From positions 124,001 to 188,000 of the forward strand of contig NZ_BLID01000005.1 of NCBI RefSeq assembly GCF_009811315.1: 64,000 bases of DNA. Direction: 5' to 3'. A program made the position numbers and the translations under genes. Below are positions 34,525-42,040 of this stretch, in pieces (position 1 is the stretch's first letter; each line of letters starts with the position of its first letter). The stretch is from Vibrio atypicus (GTDB lineage: Bacteria > Pseudomonadota > Gammaproteobacteria > Enterobacterales > Vibrionaceae). The notes beneath the pieces were generated by a model. It searched no databases. It was not told the DNA's origin and worked only from the letters and a program-made list of their open reading frames with translations.

Positions 34525-37032
34525 TTAAGCTGTTTCTTTTGCACTTAACGAGGATTGTAGAACTCGTTGAAGGGCAGTTTTCGTTGTCGGTTTAGAAAGT
34601 CGCCCATCCATTAACTCGCTCATACGTATGATATCTTGCTCTCCAGACTCTCCGGAAAGTGCGATGATTGGGATGGTGGGATATGATTGCTTAATGATGC
34701 TGGCCGCTTCAAATCCATCCATAACGGGCATCTGTATATCCATAAAGACTAAGTCGATAGGGTTATTTTGAATAATTTCAATCGCTACTTTTCCGTTATT
34801 TGCCAGAACCACGTCGTAGCCGAGTTGTTGTAGGTAGAGTTTGACTAATGCTCGCTGGACCTCTTTGTCATCGACGACCAGAATGAGATTTGGGGAATCT
34901 AGTGCTTTTTTAGGTTGCGTTAGCGCGTATAGCTCATCTTTTTTTTCTGCGGCTTTGTGCTTTGCGGGCTCTGAAGGCTGTGGTTGCGCTGTGATATTGC
35001 TCACCGGGAACACCAGAGTAAACTCTGTATAGCTATCAAGCTGTGATTGGCAACGAATAGAGCCACCAAATGACTTCATAACGCGCTGACAGTAACCTAA
35101 ACCTAAGCCACTCCCGCCACTTTTATTATGGCTAAAGAAATCATCGAAAATGCGGTTAATGAGATCGTCGGGGATACCTGGTCCTGTATCTCGAATTACA
35201 ATTTGATTTTCATAATCATTGTATTCAGTACGAATATCAATCTTGCTATTTGGGAAGGAATCAAAATAGTAAACGGCATTACGCAATATATTAAATATTA
35301 CAAAGTTAAACAGAGTCTCGTTGATTTTTGCGACAAAATCATGGTTGAGTTGCAAGTTTACTTTGTTAGCCTCTGCTGTGTTTTCAAAACCGTACTGAGC
35401 GACGGCATTTTCAATGGCAGACTTAATCGATACCGGTTCGACAGGTTCTTGGTCCAAAGAAGAAGAATTCACTTCGCGCAGAATAATATCAATCAACTGC
35501 CTTCCTCGGTTGATGGCTAATTGTCCTTGTTCGACATGAGGCATCAGTGAGTTAGGGGTTGCGGGCTCTTCTAATTTCTGTTTTAAACATTCAAATTCAT
35601 ATTGAACTTGCGCTAAAGGATTGCGCATTTCATGTGCGATAGAGTTCGCTAAAGCTTGTGCTTGGCGAAGTTTTTGTTCGTGATTGATATGAACTTGCGC
35701 TTTTTTCAGAACGCGTGAAATTGCTTTGAGTTCTTCATAAGAGAAGTTGACGTTAGCAACCTTATGGCTCGAAACAAGCACATGAGAGAGTTTATTTTTC
35801 GATTCATATAGCGGTAATACGAGTGCTGAGTCTGAATTGTTCATATTGCGAAGCAATTCATAGAGACCAGCTTCACTTGATTGTTCGACTGTATCTTCGA
35901 GTTCATCAATGACTAATGGCGAAGAGTGCATCTCAAAATATGAGCGATATTGATTTGCACCTTGATAGTCGTCTAGCAGTCTTAATTTATCGCTTGGAAC
36001 ACCTAAGTAGCTTGCAAGCCTAGCTATCGCTTTTTTAGGTGATTCTTGGAAAAGTGTTTCTAAGCGAACAATTTTATCAATTGGCGACAGGAACGAGCCA
36101 TAGAACAATCTGTTCGTCATTAGCTTAATTTTACAGTATGAGATTGACCAGGTTGAACCGATGAAAATGGTAAATAATAGAATGGTACTGAAACTCATAG
36201 CGACATACTGATTGAGAGTATAGAGGCATAAGGTATAAACACCTGCCGTTATTGCTGCAGTCAGGGAAAGAGACAACATATAACGGAAGCTGTAAAAACG
36301 AGAAGCGAGAATCGCATAACCCATAAATAGCATCTCACTTACCGAGAGGGCTGGTGGAAGCCAAGTAAGTGAGAAATCTTGAAAGAAATAAGTAAACCCA
36401 AGCTGAATTACAGCTGTTGAACACATGAATATCGTCATTCCCATGATCATATAATTGATACGGGTGCGTCGAATCCTGCTTGCGCTACTTCTTATCGAAA
36501 ATAAGTTAATAAAAGTGAAGAAAACCAGCGTTGTTAAACCAAGGAAAAATGGTTGAGTGTATTCGCCAAAATCCAAAATGAATTGGCTAGGTCCACTAAT
36601 AATCGCACCTCTAACGGTATACCCAGGAATTAAGTTCCAAATCAAGCATAATGCGATGGTGATCAAGACAATTGAGTTTTGAATCAGGTGCGGTTTGGCG
36701 TGAGCGTAATGTGATTTTATCGTGACGGTAAATTGATAGGCTGAGGCGAAAGCGACGAGAGCGGACAAATTTGCCACGATAGCCATGGTAACAGCGGCTT
36801 GTTCACCAAATTCAACTAAGAAACCTGTATGGAAATAAGCGTTACTCATTATCCAAACTGATAACCCTAAGGTGTAGGTGATGTAAAATACGTACGGTTT
36901 GACACTTTTTGAACCATAACGCTTCGTCAAAGAAGTACAGAAAAAACCTGCCCAACCGAATACAAGCAGTGCGGTGAGAAGCAAGACGATTGCTTTAGGG
37001 TAAAGTAGTTGGGAGGCAATAGTACTAAGCAT
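34525..37032 (-). CDS. luxN: LuxN, hybrid sensor kinase for acyl-homoserine lactone autoinducer
   Basis: Quorum-sensing receptor that phosphorylates the LuxU/LuxO pathway at low autoinducer and acts as a phosphatase at high. It is 835 residues (V. harveyi LuxN 849). About nine transmembrane helices lie in residues 10-300, with the LuxN blocks SNAYFHTGFLVEFG, GPSQFILDFG and DFSLTWLPPALSVSEMLF. The histidine kinase box is LANSIAHEMRNPLAQVQ with His467. N and G boxes are NILRNAVYYFD, RDTGPGIP and GGSGLGLGYC. The C-terminal receiver has VVDDKEVQRALV and the phospho-acceptor Asp765 in VFMDIQMP. It overlaps the luxM stop by eight bases. Confidence 0.95.
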   Translation of the reverse strand: MLSTIASQLLYPKAIVLLLTALLVFGWAGFFCTSLTKRYGSKSVKPYVFYITYTLGLSVWIMSNAYFHTGFLVEFGEQAAVTMAIVANLSALVAFASAYQFTVTIKSHYAHAKPHLIQNSIVLITIALCLIWNLIPGYTVRGAIISGPSQFILDFGEYTQPFFLGLTTLVFFTFINLFSIRSSASRIRRTRINYMIMGMTIFMCSTAVIQLGFTYFFQDFSLTWLPPALSVSEMLFMGYAILASRFYSFRYMLSLSLTAAITAGVYTLCLYTLNQYVAMSFSTILLFTIFIGSTWSISYCKIKLMTNRLFYGSFLSPIDKIVRLETLFQESPKKAIARLASYLGVPSDKLRLLDDYQGANQYRSYFEMHSSPLVIDELEDTVEQSSEAGLYELLRNMNNSDSALVLPLYESKNKLSHVLVSSHKVANVNFSYEELKAISRVLKKAQVHINHEQKLRQAQALANSIAHEMRNPLAQVQYEFECLKQKLEEPATPNSLMPHVEQGQLAINRGRQLIDIILREVNSSSLDQEPVEPVSIKSAIENAVAQYGFENTAEANKVNLQLNHDFVAKINETLFNFVIFNILRNAVYYFDSFPNSKIDIRTEYNDYENQIVIRDTGPGIPDDLINRIFDDFFSHNKSGGSGLGLGYCQRVMKSFGGSIRCQSQLDSYTEFTLVFPVSNITAQPQPSEPAKHKAAEKKDELYALTQPKKALDSPNLILVVDDKEVQRALVKLYLQQLGYDVVLANNGKVAIEIIQNNPIDLVFMDIQMPVMDGFEAASIIKQSYPTIPIIALSGESGEQDIIRMSELMDGRLSKPTTKTALQRVLQSSLSAKETA

Positions 37033-38230
37033 GGTTTAGCTCTTTACGGCGAACTCGTTTCATTTGGTAAACAGTTTGTTGTTTGTAGCTACGAAAGTTA
37101 CTGGCTGAAAATTCTGCACTAAGGCGAGCAATATTCCAAACACCTTTGTATGTCGGATGATCAGAGCCGCTTAATTGGCAACTACTCAGTGGAAGGTACA
37201 CATCAGACGGCAGGGAAGCATAATATTGGATCATTAAGGGTTGCTCAATGATGACAAATGCGATGTTGAATTCCGCGTCATGCAGTTGTTGCATTAAGCG
37301 TTTCTGCGCGAGGTACAAGAAAAAGAGTCTTTGCGCTGTTGTCCCACTTACCGTCAAGCGAATAATCTCGCAGCTTTGCTCTGGCATGGAAAGATTTGAC
37401 CAAAGCATAGAATCAAATTGCTTGGTACTTTGTTGGCGCAATGGGCTAATAGAGTCGGTCAAATAATCTTGTTCAAGTTGGGTTAATTGGTCTGGATCGC
37501 CAATATTCTTCCATTTTTTGGTCTGGAAAAATGGTGAGAAATAGAGCCAATCGTTGGCTTGACCACTTTCCTGAACCTTTGCACTGGATACGAGCGTTGG
37601 ATAGTCGCAGCCAAGAGTTTGAGTGGTTAATAGAAAATGTGTTCCAGATTGCGATTGATCCAAAGAATAGAGTATTTCATACCACTTTTGCTCAAGCACT
37701 AACGTAGACAGATTGACCATGACTATTGCATCTACGAGTGTCATCGGGTAGTCGCAATGCAAGGTATGATAAAAAGCATTGGTAGAAGATATATCTTTTA
37801 TAAGTTCGTCTTGATAAGCATGTTCTGCGTTAGTTAGGTTTGCGGCTTTTCCTTGAGATAATAGGCCTGAGGTTGACAGGTACTTGTTGTGTAGTTTCCA
37901 TAATTGGTAGTAAGCCCAAGCTTCAGGCCAGCAACTGAATACAGTTAAAGCTTCGTGTTCAATATTTCTCCATTGAGTAGGCCAATGGGCAGGAGGAGTA
38001 CTAATAAGACTGACAAAAGTGGAAGAACTGATTTGAGTTGAGAGGTTTTCCGATCTCAGCTCGGGGTGGACTTGATACGCCTGGTTTAAGCGATCAGTAA
38101 ATCGCTCTTTGAAAAACGAAAAACTTCGTTCATCGAACAAGAGTTCAATTTTACTGAAAAACCGTTCAGCCCTATCGAAATCTATCGTTTCGATTAACGC
38201 TGATTTGTAGTGCCAAGCCATAGCTAACAT
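37025..38230 (-). CDS. luxM: LuxM/AinS-type acyl-homoserine lactone synthase
   Basis: Makes the LuxN ligand, a 3-hydroxy-C4-type homoserine lactone in V. harveyi, though acyl length varies between species. It is 401 residues, like LuxM and AinS, and unrelated to LuxI. The call rests on size, its position directly upstream of and overlapping luxN, and the C-terminal block GVWNIARLSAEFSASNFRSYK, typical of LuxM. No signal or membrane segment is visible. The ribosome site is weak at both possible ATG codons (38230, 38221). Its divergent neighbour is a TPR gene, with a 15-bp palindrome between them. Confidence 0.9.
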   Translation of the reverse strand: MLAMAWHYKSALIETIDFDRAERFFSKIELLFDERSFSFFKERFTDRLNQAYQVHPELRSENLSTQISSSTFVSLISTPPAHWPTQWRNIEHEALTVFSCWPEAWAYYQLWKLHNKYLSTSGLLSQGKAANLTNAEHAYQDELIKDISSTNAFYHTLHCDYPMTLVDAIVMVNLSTLVLEQKWYEILYSLDQSQSGTHFLLTTQTLGCDYPTLVSSAKVQESGQANDWLYFSPFFQTKKWKNIGDPDQLTQLEQDYLTDSISPLRQQSTKQFDSMLWSNLSMPEQSCEIIRLTVSGTTAQRLFFLYLAQKRLMQQLHDAEFNIAFVIIEQPLMIQYYASLPSDVYLPLSSCQLSGSDHPTYKGVWNIARLSAEFSASNFRSYKQQTVYQMKRVRRKELNHA

Positions 38231-38369
38231 GTACGTTGTTTACTCTTTGGTCTTATTATTAAACTGCTGCCACTAATACGCAAACGATTTTATAGTAAAT
38301 GTTAAGTGTCTTCATAAATCGAAATTAAAAACCTTTGTACAAAAGAAGGTAAGTTATCAGAGAATATTT

Positions 38370-38384
38370 TGGTATGACGTACCA
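38370..38384. promoter_or_regulatory. 15-bp palindrome in the luxM-TPR divergent region
   Basis: TGGTA-TGACG-TACCA is a perfect inverted repeat, 34 bases before the TPR gene and about 140 bases upstream of luxM. The 187-base region must hold both promoters, so this is a candidate operator. No regulator is assigned. Confidence 0.4.
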
Positions 38385-38417
38385 TTAAATTATCGCTGCG
38401 CTAACTTTTACTTAGAT

Positions 38418-39356
38418 ATGAACACTTTTACTCAATACTCAGATGCAAATAACAAGGCTCTTGAGCTCTTAACCGGTTTACAGGGGGATAGAAACATTGC
38501 CGACGTAGAGCAGGCCATTCAAGCACTTGATGGTATCTCTGAAACCTATAGAGAGCAGCTAAGTCCGTTGTTTTATGAGTTTCTTGAATCGACGTTAAGC
38601 TACCGTCAAGGCCATCTATCTCAAGCTTTGGAATGCTACGAACACTTGCTTTCTCAGTTTCGCCGCCCTGAGGAATACACGTTGTTTCCCTATGTATGTG
38701 TCTATATTGGTACAATCTATATGCAGCGCGGTCAGTATCAACTTTCACAACATTATTATTGTCTTGCGGAAAAGAACTTGGAGCGGCCAGATAACAAGCT
38801 GCTTGCGTTTTTAAATGTGAATTTGAGCGGTACTTACTTGCAGCAGAAAGAGTGGAAGCAAGCGTTAATTTGCAGCTTAAGAGCACTAGAATACAATGAG
38901 GACGTTTGCCACGAAGGTGCACATTCAATGGGCCTTCTTAATTCTGCGTTGGCTTATACGAAGCTCGGGCAGTTTGAAAAAGCAAAAGAGCAACTTGATC
39001 TTTGCGTCGATTTTAGCGAACAAAAGAATTTGCTCCACGCTAGTGCCTATACTCAACTCTACCTTGCGGTTTGGTTTGATGCTCGACACGATGAACAAAG
39101 TGCGCAGCAAGCTTTCCACCAAGCTTTTCGTTTGACAAAAAAACATGGAGACTCATTGCTCCAAATTGAATTCTTTGAAGCCTATGTGACGTTCTTGTTC
39201 AATGTTGGCAACTACACGCAAATATTGGTTTTTATCGAGAAAATATTGCCTAGCCCAGCGCTCAAACAGTCCCTCCCTGCAAAGTTAGCTCTGTGTCGAA
39301 TGGCGTTAAAGAGTGTAGAGACGTTAGGAGACGCTAAGCTATTTGAGGAGGATTGA
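38418..39356 (+). CDS. Tetratricopeptide-repeat protein, possibly a truncated TPR-GGDEF protein
   Basis: A 312-residue soluble protein built of TPR-like helical pairs over its whole length, for example RQGHLSQALECYEHLL, MQRGQYQLSQHYYCLAEK, LQQKEWKQALICSLRALEY and TKLGQFEKAKEQLDLC. Similar solenoids precede GGDEF domains in many Vibrio cyclases, but no GGDEF follows here. The +1 frame across the stop encodes a coiled-coil-like continuation (see findings), so a frameshifted relic is possible. The ribosome site is weak. It is transcribed away from luxM. Confidence 0.75.
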   Translation: MNTFTQYSDANNKALELLTGLQGDRNIADVEQAIQALDGISETYREQLSPLFYEFLESTLSYRQGHLSQALECYEHLLSQFRRPEEYTLFPYVCVYIGTIYMQRGQYQLSQHYYCLAEKNLERPDNKLLAFLNVNLSGTYLQQKEWKQALICSLRALEYNEDVCHEGAHSMGLLNSALAYTKLGQFEKAKEQLDLCVDFSEQKNLLHASAYTQLYLAVWFDARHDEQSAQQAFHQAFRLTKKHGDSLLQIEFFEAYVTFLFNVGNYTQILVFIEKILPSPALKQSLPAKLALCRMALKSVETLGDAKLFEED

Positions 39357-39778
39357 TAAGTTGCAACAGCAGGAGAGAGAGTTTCGTAGCAAGCTATGCT
39401 CAAAGAGTATTTCGGCATATTCTTTCTGAAGAATAACGAATATCAGCGATAAGACACTGATTTTATGTGTAAATGAGCATAAGCTTACTTCTAGGGTGGG
39501 TATTTTGGAGTTATATATCAATAATTCTATCAATTTAGTCTAATCTTTTGAATGTTAAGGTTAATCTTCGACCTTTTTACTACGAAATAGTGATTTAACT
39601 AGATGGATTTGTTGTCTGTTTTTGCCTTATACCTGAACAATTGAGAAAAAAGTTGGCGAAAATCATAAGCTTGGCATACACTTTCAAAAGTAAGGCTGAT
39701 ATGTTGTTGATTGGCCTAGCGAAAGTTTAGGTGTCACCTATAGGTGGCAATGTTTAACACAGCTTTGAGGAAAGTTTT
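39357..39778 (+). promoter_or_regulatory. 422-base region before ihfA: TPR gene tail remnant and promoter area
   Basis: The first 70 bases can be read in the +1 frame as a Gln/Glu-rich coil of about 22 residues that ends at 39429. The remainder is AT-rich with no gene. A weak promoter candidate for ihfA is TTGGCG (39653-39658), 17 bases, then ATACAC. CACCTATAGGTG at 39735-39746 is a perfect 12-bp palindrome 32 bases before the ihfA start. Confidence 0.4.
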
Positions 39779-40075
39779 ATGGCGCTCACAAAGGCCGATT
39801 TGGCTGAGAACCTGTTTGAGAAGCATGGATTCAGTAAACGGGATGCCAAGGAAACGGTTGAGGCGTTTTTCGAAGAAGTTCGTAAGGCACTAGAAGATGG
39901 CGAACAAGTAAAATTGTCTGGCTTCGGTAACTTTGATCTTCGAGATAAAAATGAACGTCCAGGTCGAAACCCAAAAACGGGTGAAGACATTCCTATCAGT
40001 GCTCGACGCGTAGTTACCTTCCGTCCAGGTCAAAAACTGAAAGCACGTGTAGAAAATATTACTATTGAAGATTAA
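39779..40075 (+). CDS. ihfA: Integration host factor subunit alpha
   Basis: DNA-bending nucleoid protein that acts with IhfB in recombination, replication and sigma-54 transcription. It is 98 residues and nearly collinear with E. coli IhfA. The beta-arm [14 protein letters not shown], with the intercalating proline, is followed by [18 protein letters not shown]. The alpha-subunit signature [19 protein letters not shown] separates it from HU and IhfB. GAGGAA precedes the ATG. It stands alone with its own terminator, although ihfA usually follows pheT; here pheST is about 21.7 kb away. Confidence 0.95.
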   Translation: MALTKADLAENLFEKHGFSKRDAKETVEAFFEEVRKALEDGEQVKLSGFGNFDLRDKNERPGRNPKTGEDIPISARRVVTFRPGQKLKARVENITIED

Positions 40076-40131
40076 TGCTTCGCACGATGTGTAGCTTTAA
40101 TCTAGCTGCCTAACGTTTTAGACCAGCAAAA

Positions 40132-40160
40132 AAACACCCAAGTCATGCTTGGGTGTTTTT
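40132..40160. terminator. Bidirectional terminator between ihfA and the DUF440 gene
   Basis: AAACACCCAAG pairs perfectly with CTTGGGTGTTT around TCATG. A tracts lie upstream and T tracts downstream, so it can serve both convergent genes. Confidence 0.92.
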
Positions 40161-40173
40161 ATATCTGGCTTTG

Positions 40174-40494
40174 TTAGTCACGCTTCCACAAAATGTGGCA
40201 GAACTTATGTTCCGGATCACGACTTACCAGTAAACGAGCAAATACATCATCTAAGACATCATTTTCTTCGTTTACTAAACCTACACGAACTTCTGCATAG
40301 ACCTCTTTATCTACATCGAAACCCACGTGACCCGACCAATCATCGCCTGTTTCCACAAGTTCAGCGGCACCACGTTCTTCAAATTGAGCTGTGAAGATAA
40401 TCACGTCAGCTGCTTCTAGGTTATCAGGAGCCATCTCAAGGAAGATGTCGTAAGCGGTATCTATGGTGTCATCGTAAGAGATCAAGTCAGTCAT
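40174..40494 (-). CDS. yciU: HI1450/YciU (DUF440) family acidic dsDNA-mimic protein
   Basis: Small, strongly acidic cytoplasmic protein of 106 residues. The HI1450 structure suggests it mimics double-stranded DNA. Family blocks are AYDIFLEMAPDNLEAADVIIF, RGAAELVETGDDW and GLVNEENDVLDDVFARLLVSRD. It follows efpL by two bases and is probably co-transcribed with it. The partner protein is unknown; HU has been suggested for the Haemophilus protein. Confidence 0.9.
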   Translation of the reverse strand: MTDLISYDDTIDTAYDIFLEMAPDNLEAADVIIFTAQFEERGAAELVETGDDWSGHVGFDVDKEVYAEVRVGLVNEENDVLDDVFARLLVSRDPEHKFCHILWKRD

Positions 40495-40496
40495 AA

Positions 40497-41063
40497 TTAT
40501 GCACGGCTCATGTATTTGCGTTCAGTTGTGTTGATGATGATGCGATCACCAGTAGCGATATACTCAGGTACTTGTACTGTTAGGCCTGTTGGTAGGCGAG
40601 CTGGTTTAGTACGAGCAGAAGCAGAAGCGCCTTTAATTGACGGATCCGTTTCTTCAATCACCATTTCAACAGAAGCAGGTAGTTCAATACCTACAGCGCT
40701 ACCGTTTACTAGGATTACCTGCAAACCTTGAATATCTTCAGTGATGAATAGTAGTTCGTCTTCGATTTCATCTTTTTTGAAGGTGAACTGAGTGTAATCT
40801 TCATTATCCATGAAAATGTACTCGTCACCATCAACGTAAGAGAAAGAAGAGTTACGTTTGAACATATCAACCGTATCGACTACGTCGTCAGATTTGTAAC
40901 GCTCATCAACGCGAGCGCCAGTGTTTAGGTCAGTACAACGCAGCTTGTAGATTTTAGCGCCGCCACGGCCACCTGGAGTCGTAACTTCAATATCTTTGAT
41001 TAGTAGTGTTTTGCCGTTAGATTCGATAGCAAAACCTTTTTTAAGCTCACTTGCCTTAGGCAT
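40497..41063 (-). CDS. efpL: Elongation factor P-like protein EfpL (YeiP)
   Basis: EF-P paralogue that helps ribosomes through difficult proline-containing motifs. It is 188 residues with KOW, central and C-terminal OB domains. The tip loop reads TPGGRGGAKI, with an arginine where canonical EF-P carries the modified lysine, as known for EfpL. The C-terminal signature GDRIIINTTERKYMSRA is typical of the subfamily. It is transcribed with the yciU-type gene downstream. Confidence 0.93.
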   Translation of the reverse strand: MPKASELKKGFAIESNGKTLLIKDIEVTTPGGRGGAKIYKLRCTDLNTGARVDERYKSDDVVDTVDMFKRNSSFSYVDGDEYIFMDNEDYTQFTFKKDEIEDELLFITEDIQGLQVILVNGSAVGIELPASVEMVIEETDPSIKGASASARTKPARLPTGLTVQVPEYIATGDRIIINTTERKYMSRA

Positions 41064-41193
41064 GAACGTTTTCCTTTGTATGGTGTTGAATCCGACTATT
41101 ATATACCTAGCCTTATGCAGAAGGAATATCTTGATTCATTACCCGTGGTAGGCGAACATTAGAAGACTGAAGAATTTTAATTAAATCACCCAA

Positions 41194-41961
41194 ATGTACC
41201 TCTCTAGCATTGACCCAAAACAGCCTTTTCAAGCGCCTTATCAACCTGCGATCAATGACGTTGTCAGTTTTTTGACCAGTGGGTTAGGGGAAAACTTACA
41301 CAGTATTTATGTTTACGGAAGTGTTGCTCGAAAAATGGCGATTGCAGGTCAATCAAATCTAGATGTGATCATATTGACTCACCAATCTTTCGCAGAGAAC
41401 AAAACGGCGTTACTTAACTCTATTAAGTGGCGCTTCCAAAAGAGTTATCCGTTTATCACCGAAATTAACTTTAAGTGCGCGTTTGTCAGCGATGTTGTCA
41501 GCCTAGAGAGTATTTTTTCTTGGGGCTTTCAATTGCGCCACTGTGCGGTGTGTATTCATGGTGAAGATCTTGCGGAATGCTTTGGTGACTATGAACCGAG
41601 TTGGGAGATTGCCAAACACTGGAATATGGATGTTGAAGATTGGGTAGCGGTGTATCGTAATCGCATTGCGAGAGCAGATAAAGAAGCAGACCTTATTAAA
41701 GCGCAAAAGATCATCGCAAAGAAGTTATTAAGAGCAAGCTATTCATTGGTAATGTATAGAGACAAAAACTGGTTTGATGATCCTACCGTTTGTGGCCAGC
41801 AGTTTTTACGTTACCACCCCGAGAAACAAGTTGAAATTGAACGTTTAGGGATACTTCTTTCAGGTAGATTGATCGCCAAACGCTCTGTAATTGGGATCTT
41901 GGACGGCTTTGGAAATTGGTTAGTGAAACAATACAAAAAAACGGAGTTTCGGATTGGCTAA
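41194..41961 (+). CDS. Nucleotidyltransferase-fold protein with an altered metal site
   Basis: A 255-residue soluble protein. The N-terminal pol-beta-type nucleotidyltransferase motif reads YVYGSVARKMAIAGQSNLDV, with G42-S43 and D57. The first of the two metal-binding aspartates is replaced by N55 (SNLD instead of SDLD). A third acid may be E89 in FITEINFK. The C-terminal half is helical and could form the usual substrate-binding bundle. It may have lost transfer activity or bind nucleotide only; relatives act on antibiotics or proteins. It is a single gene upstream of the EIIC-EAL gene. Confidence 0.75.
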   Translation: MYLSSIDPKQPFQAPYQPAINDVVSFLTSGLGENLHSIYVYGSVARKMAIAGQSNLDVIILTHQSFAENKTALLNSIKWRFQKSYPFITEINFKCAFVSDVVSLESIFSWGFQLRHCAVCIHGEDLAECFGDYEPSWEIAKHWNMDVEDWVAVYRNRIARADKEADLIKAQKIIAKKLLRASYSLVMYRDKNWFDDPTVCGQQFLRYHPEKQVEIERLGILLSGRLIAKRSVIGILDGFGNWLVKQYKKTEFRIG

Positions 41962-42040
41962 GTATCAGAAATATTTAATTTTCTGATATATTTATTAGTA
42001 ACTGTGCTAGCTTTATAGAAGGATGTTTATTGAGGTTAGT

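Noticed and set aside
40149..40394. 81-codon plus-strand ORF downstream of ihfA
   Set aside because: It is antisense to the well-supported DUF440 gene and begins at the bidirectional terminator.
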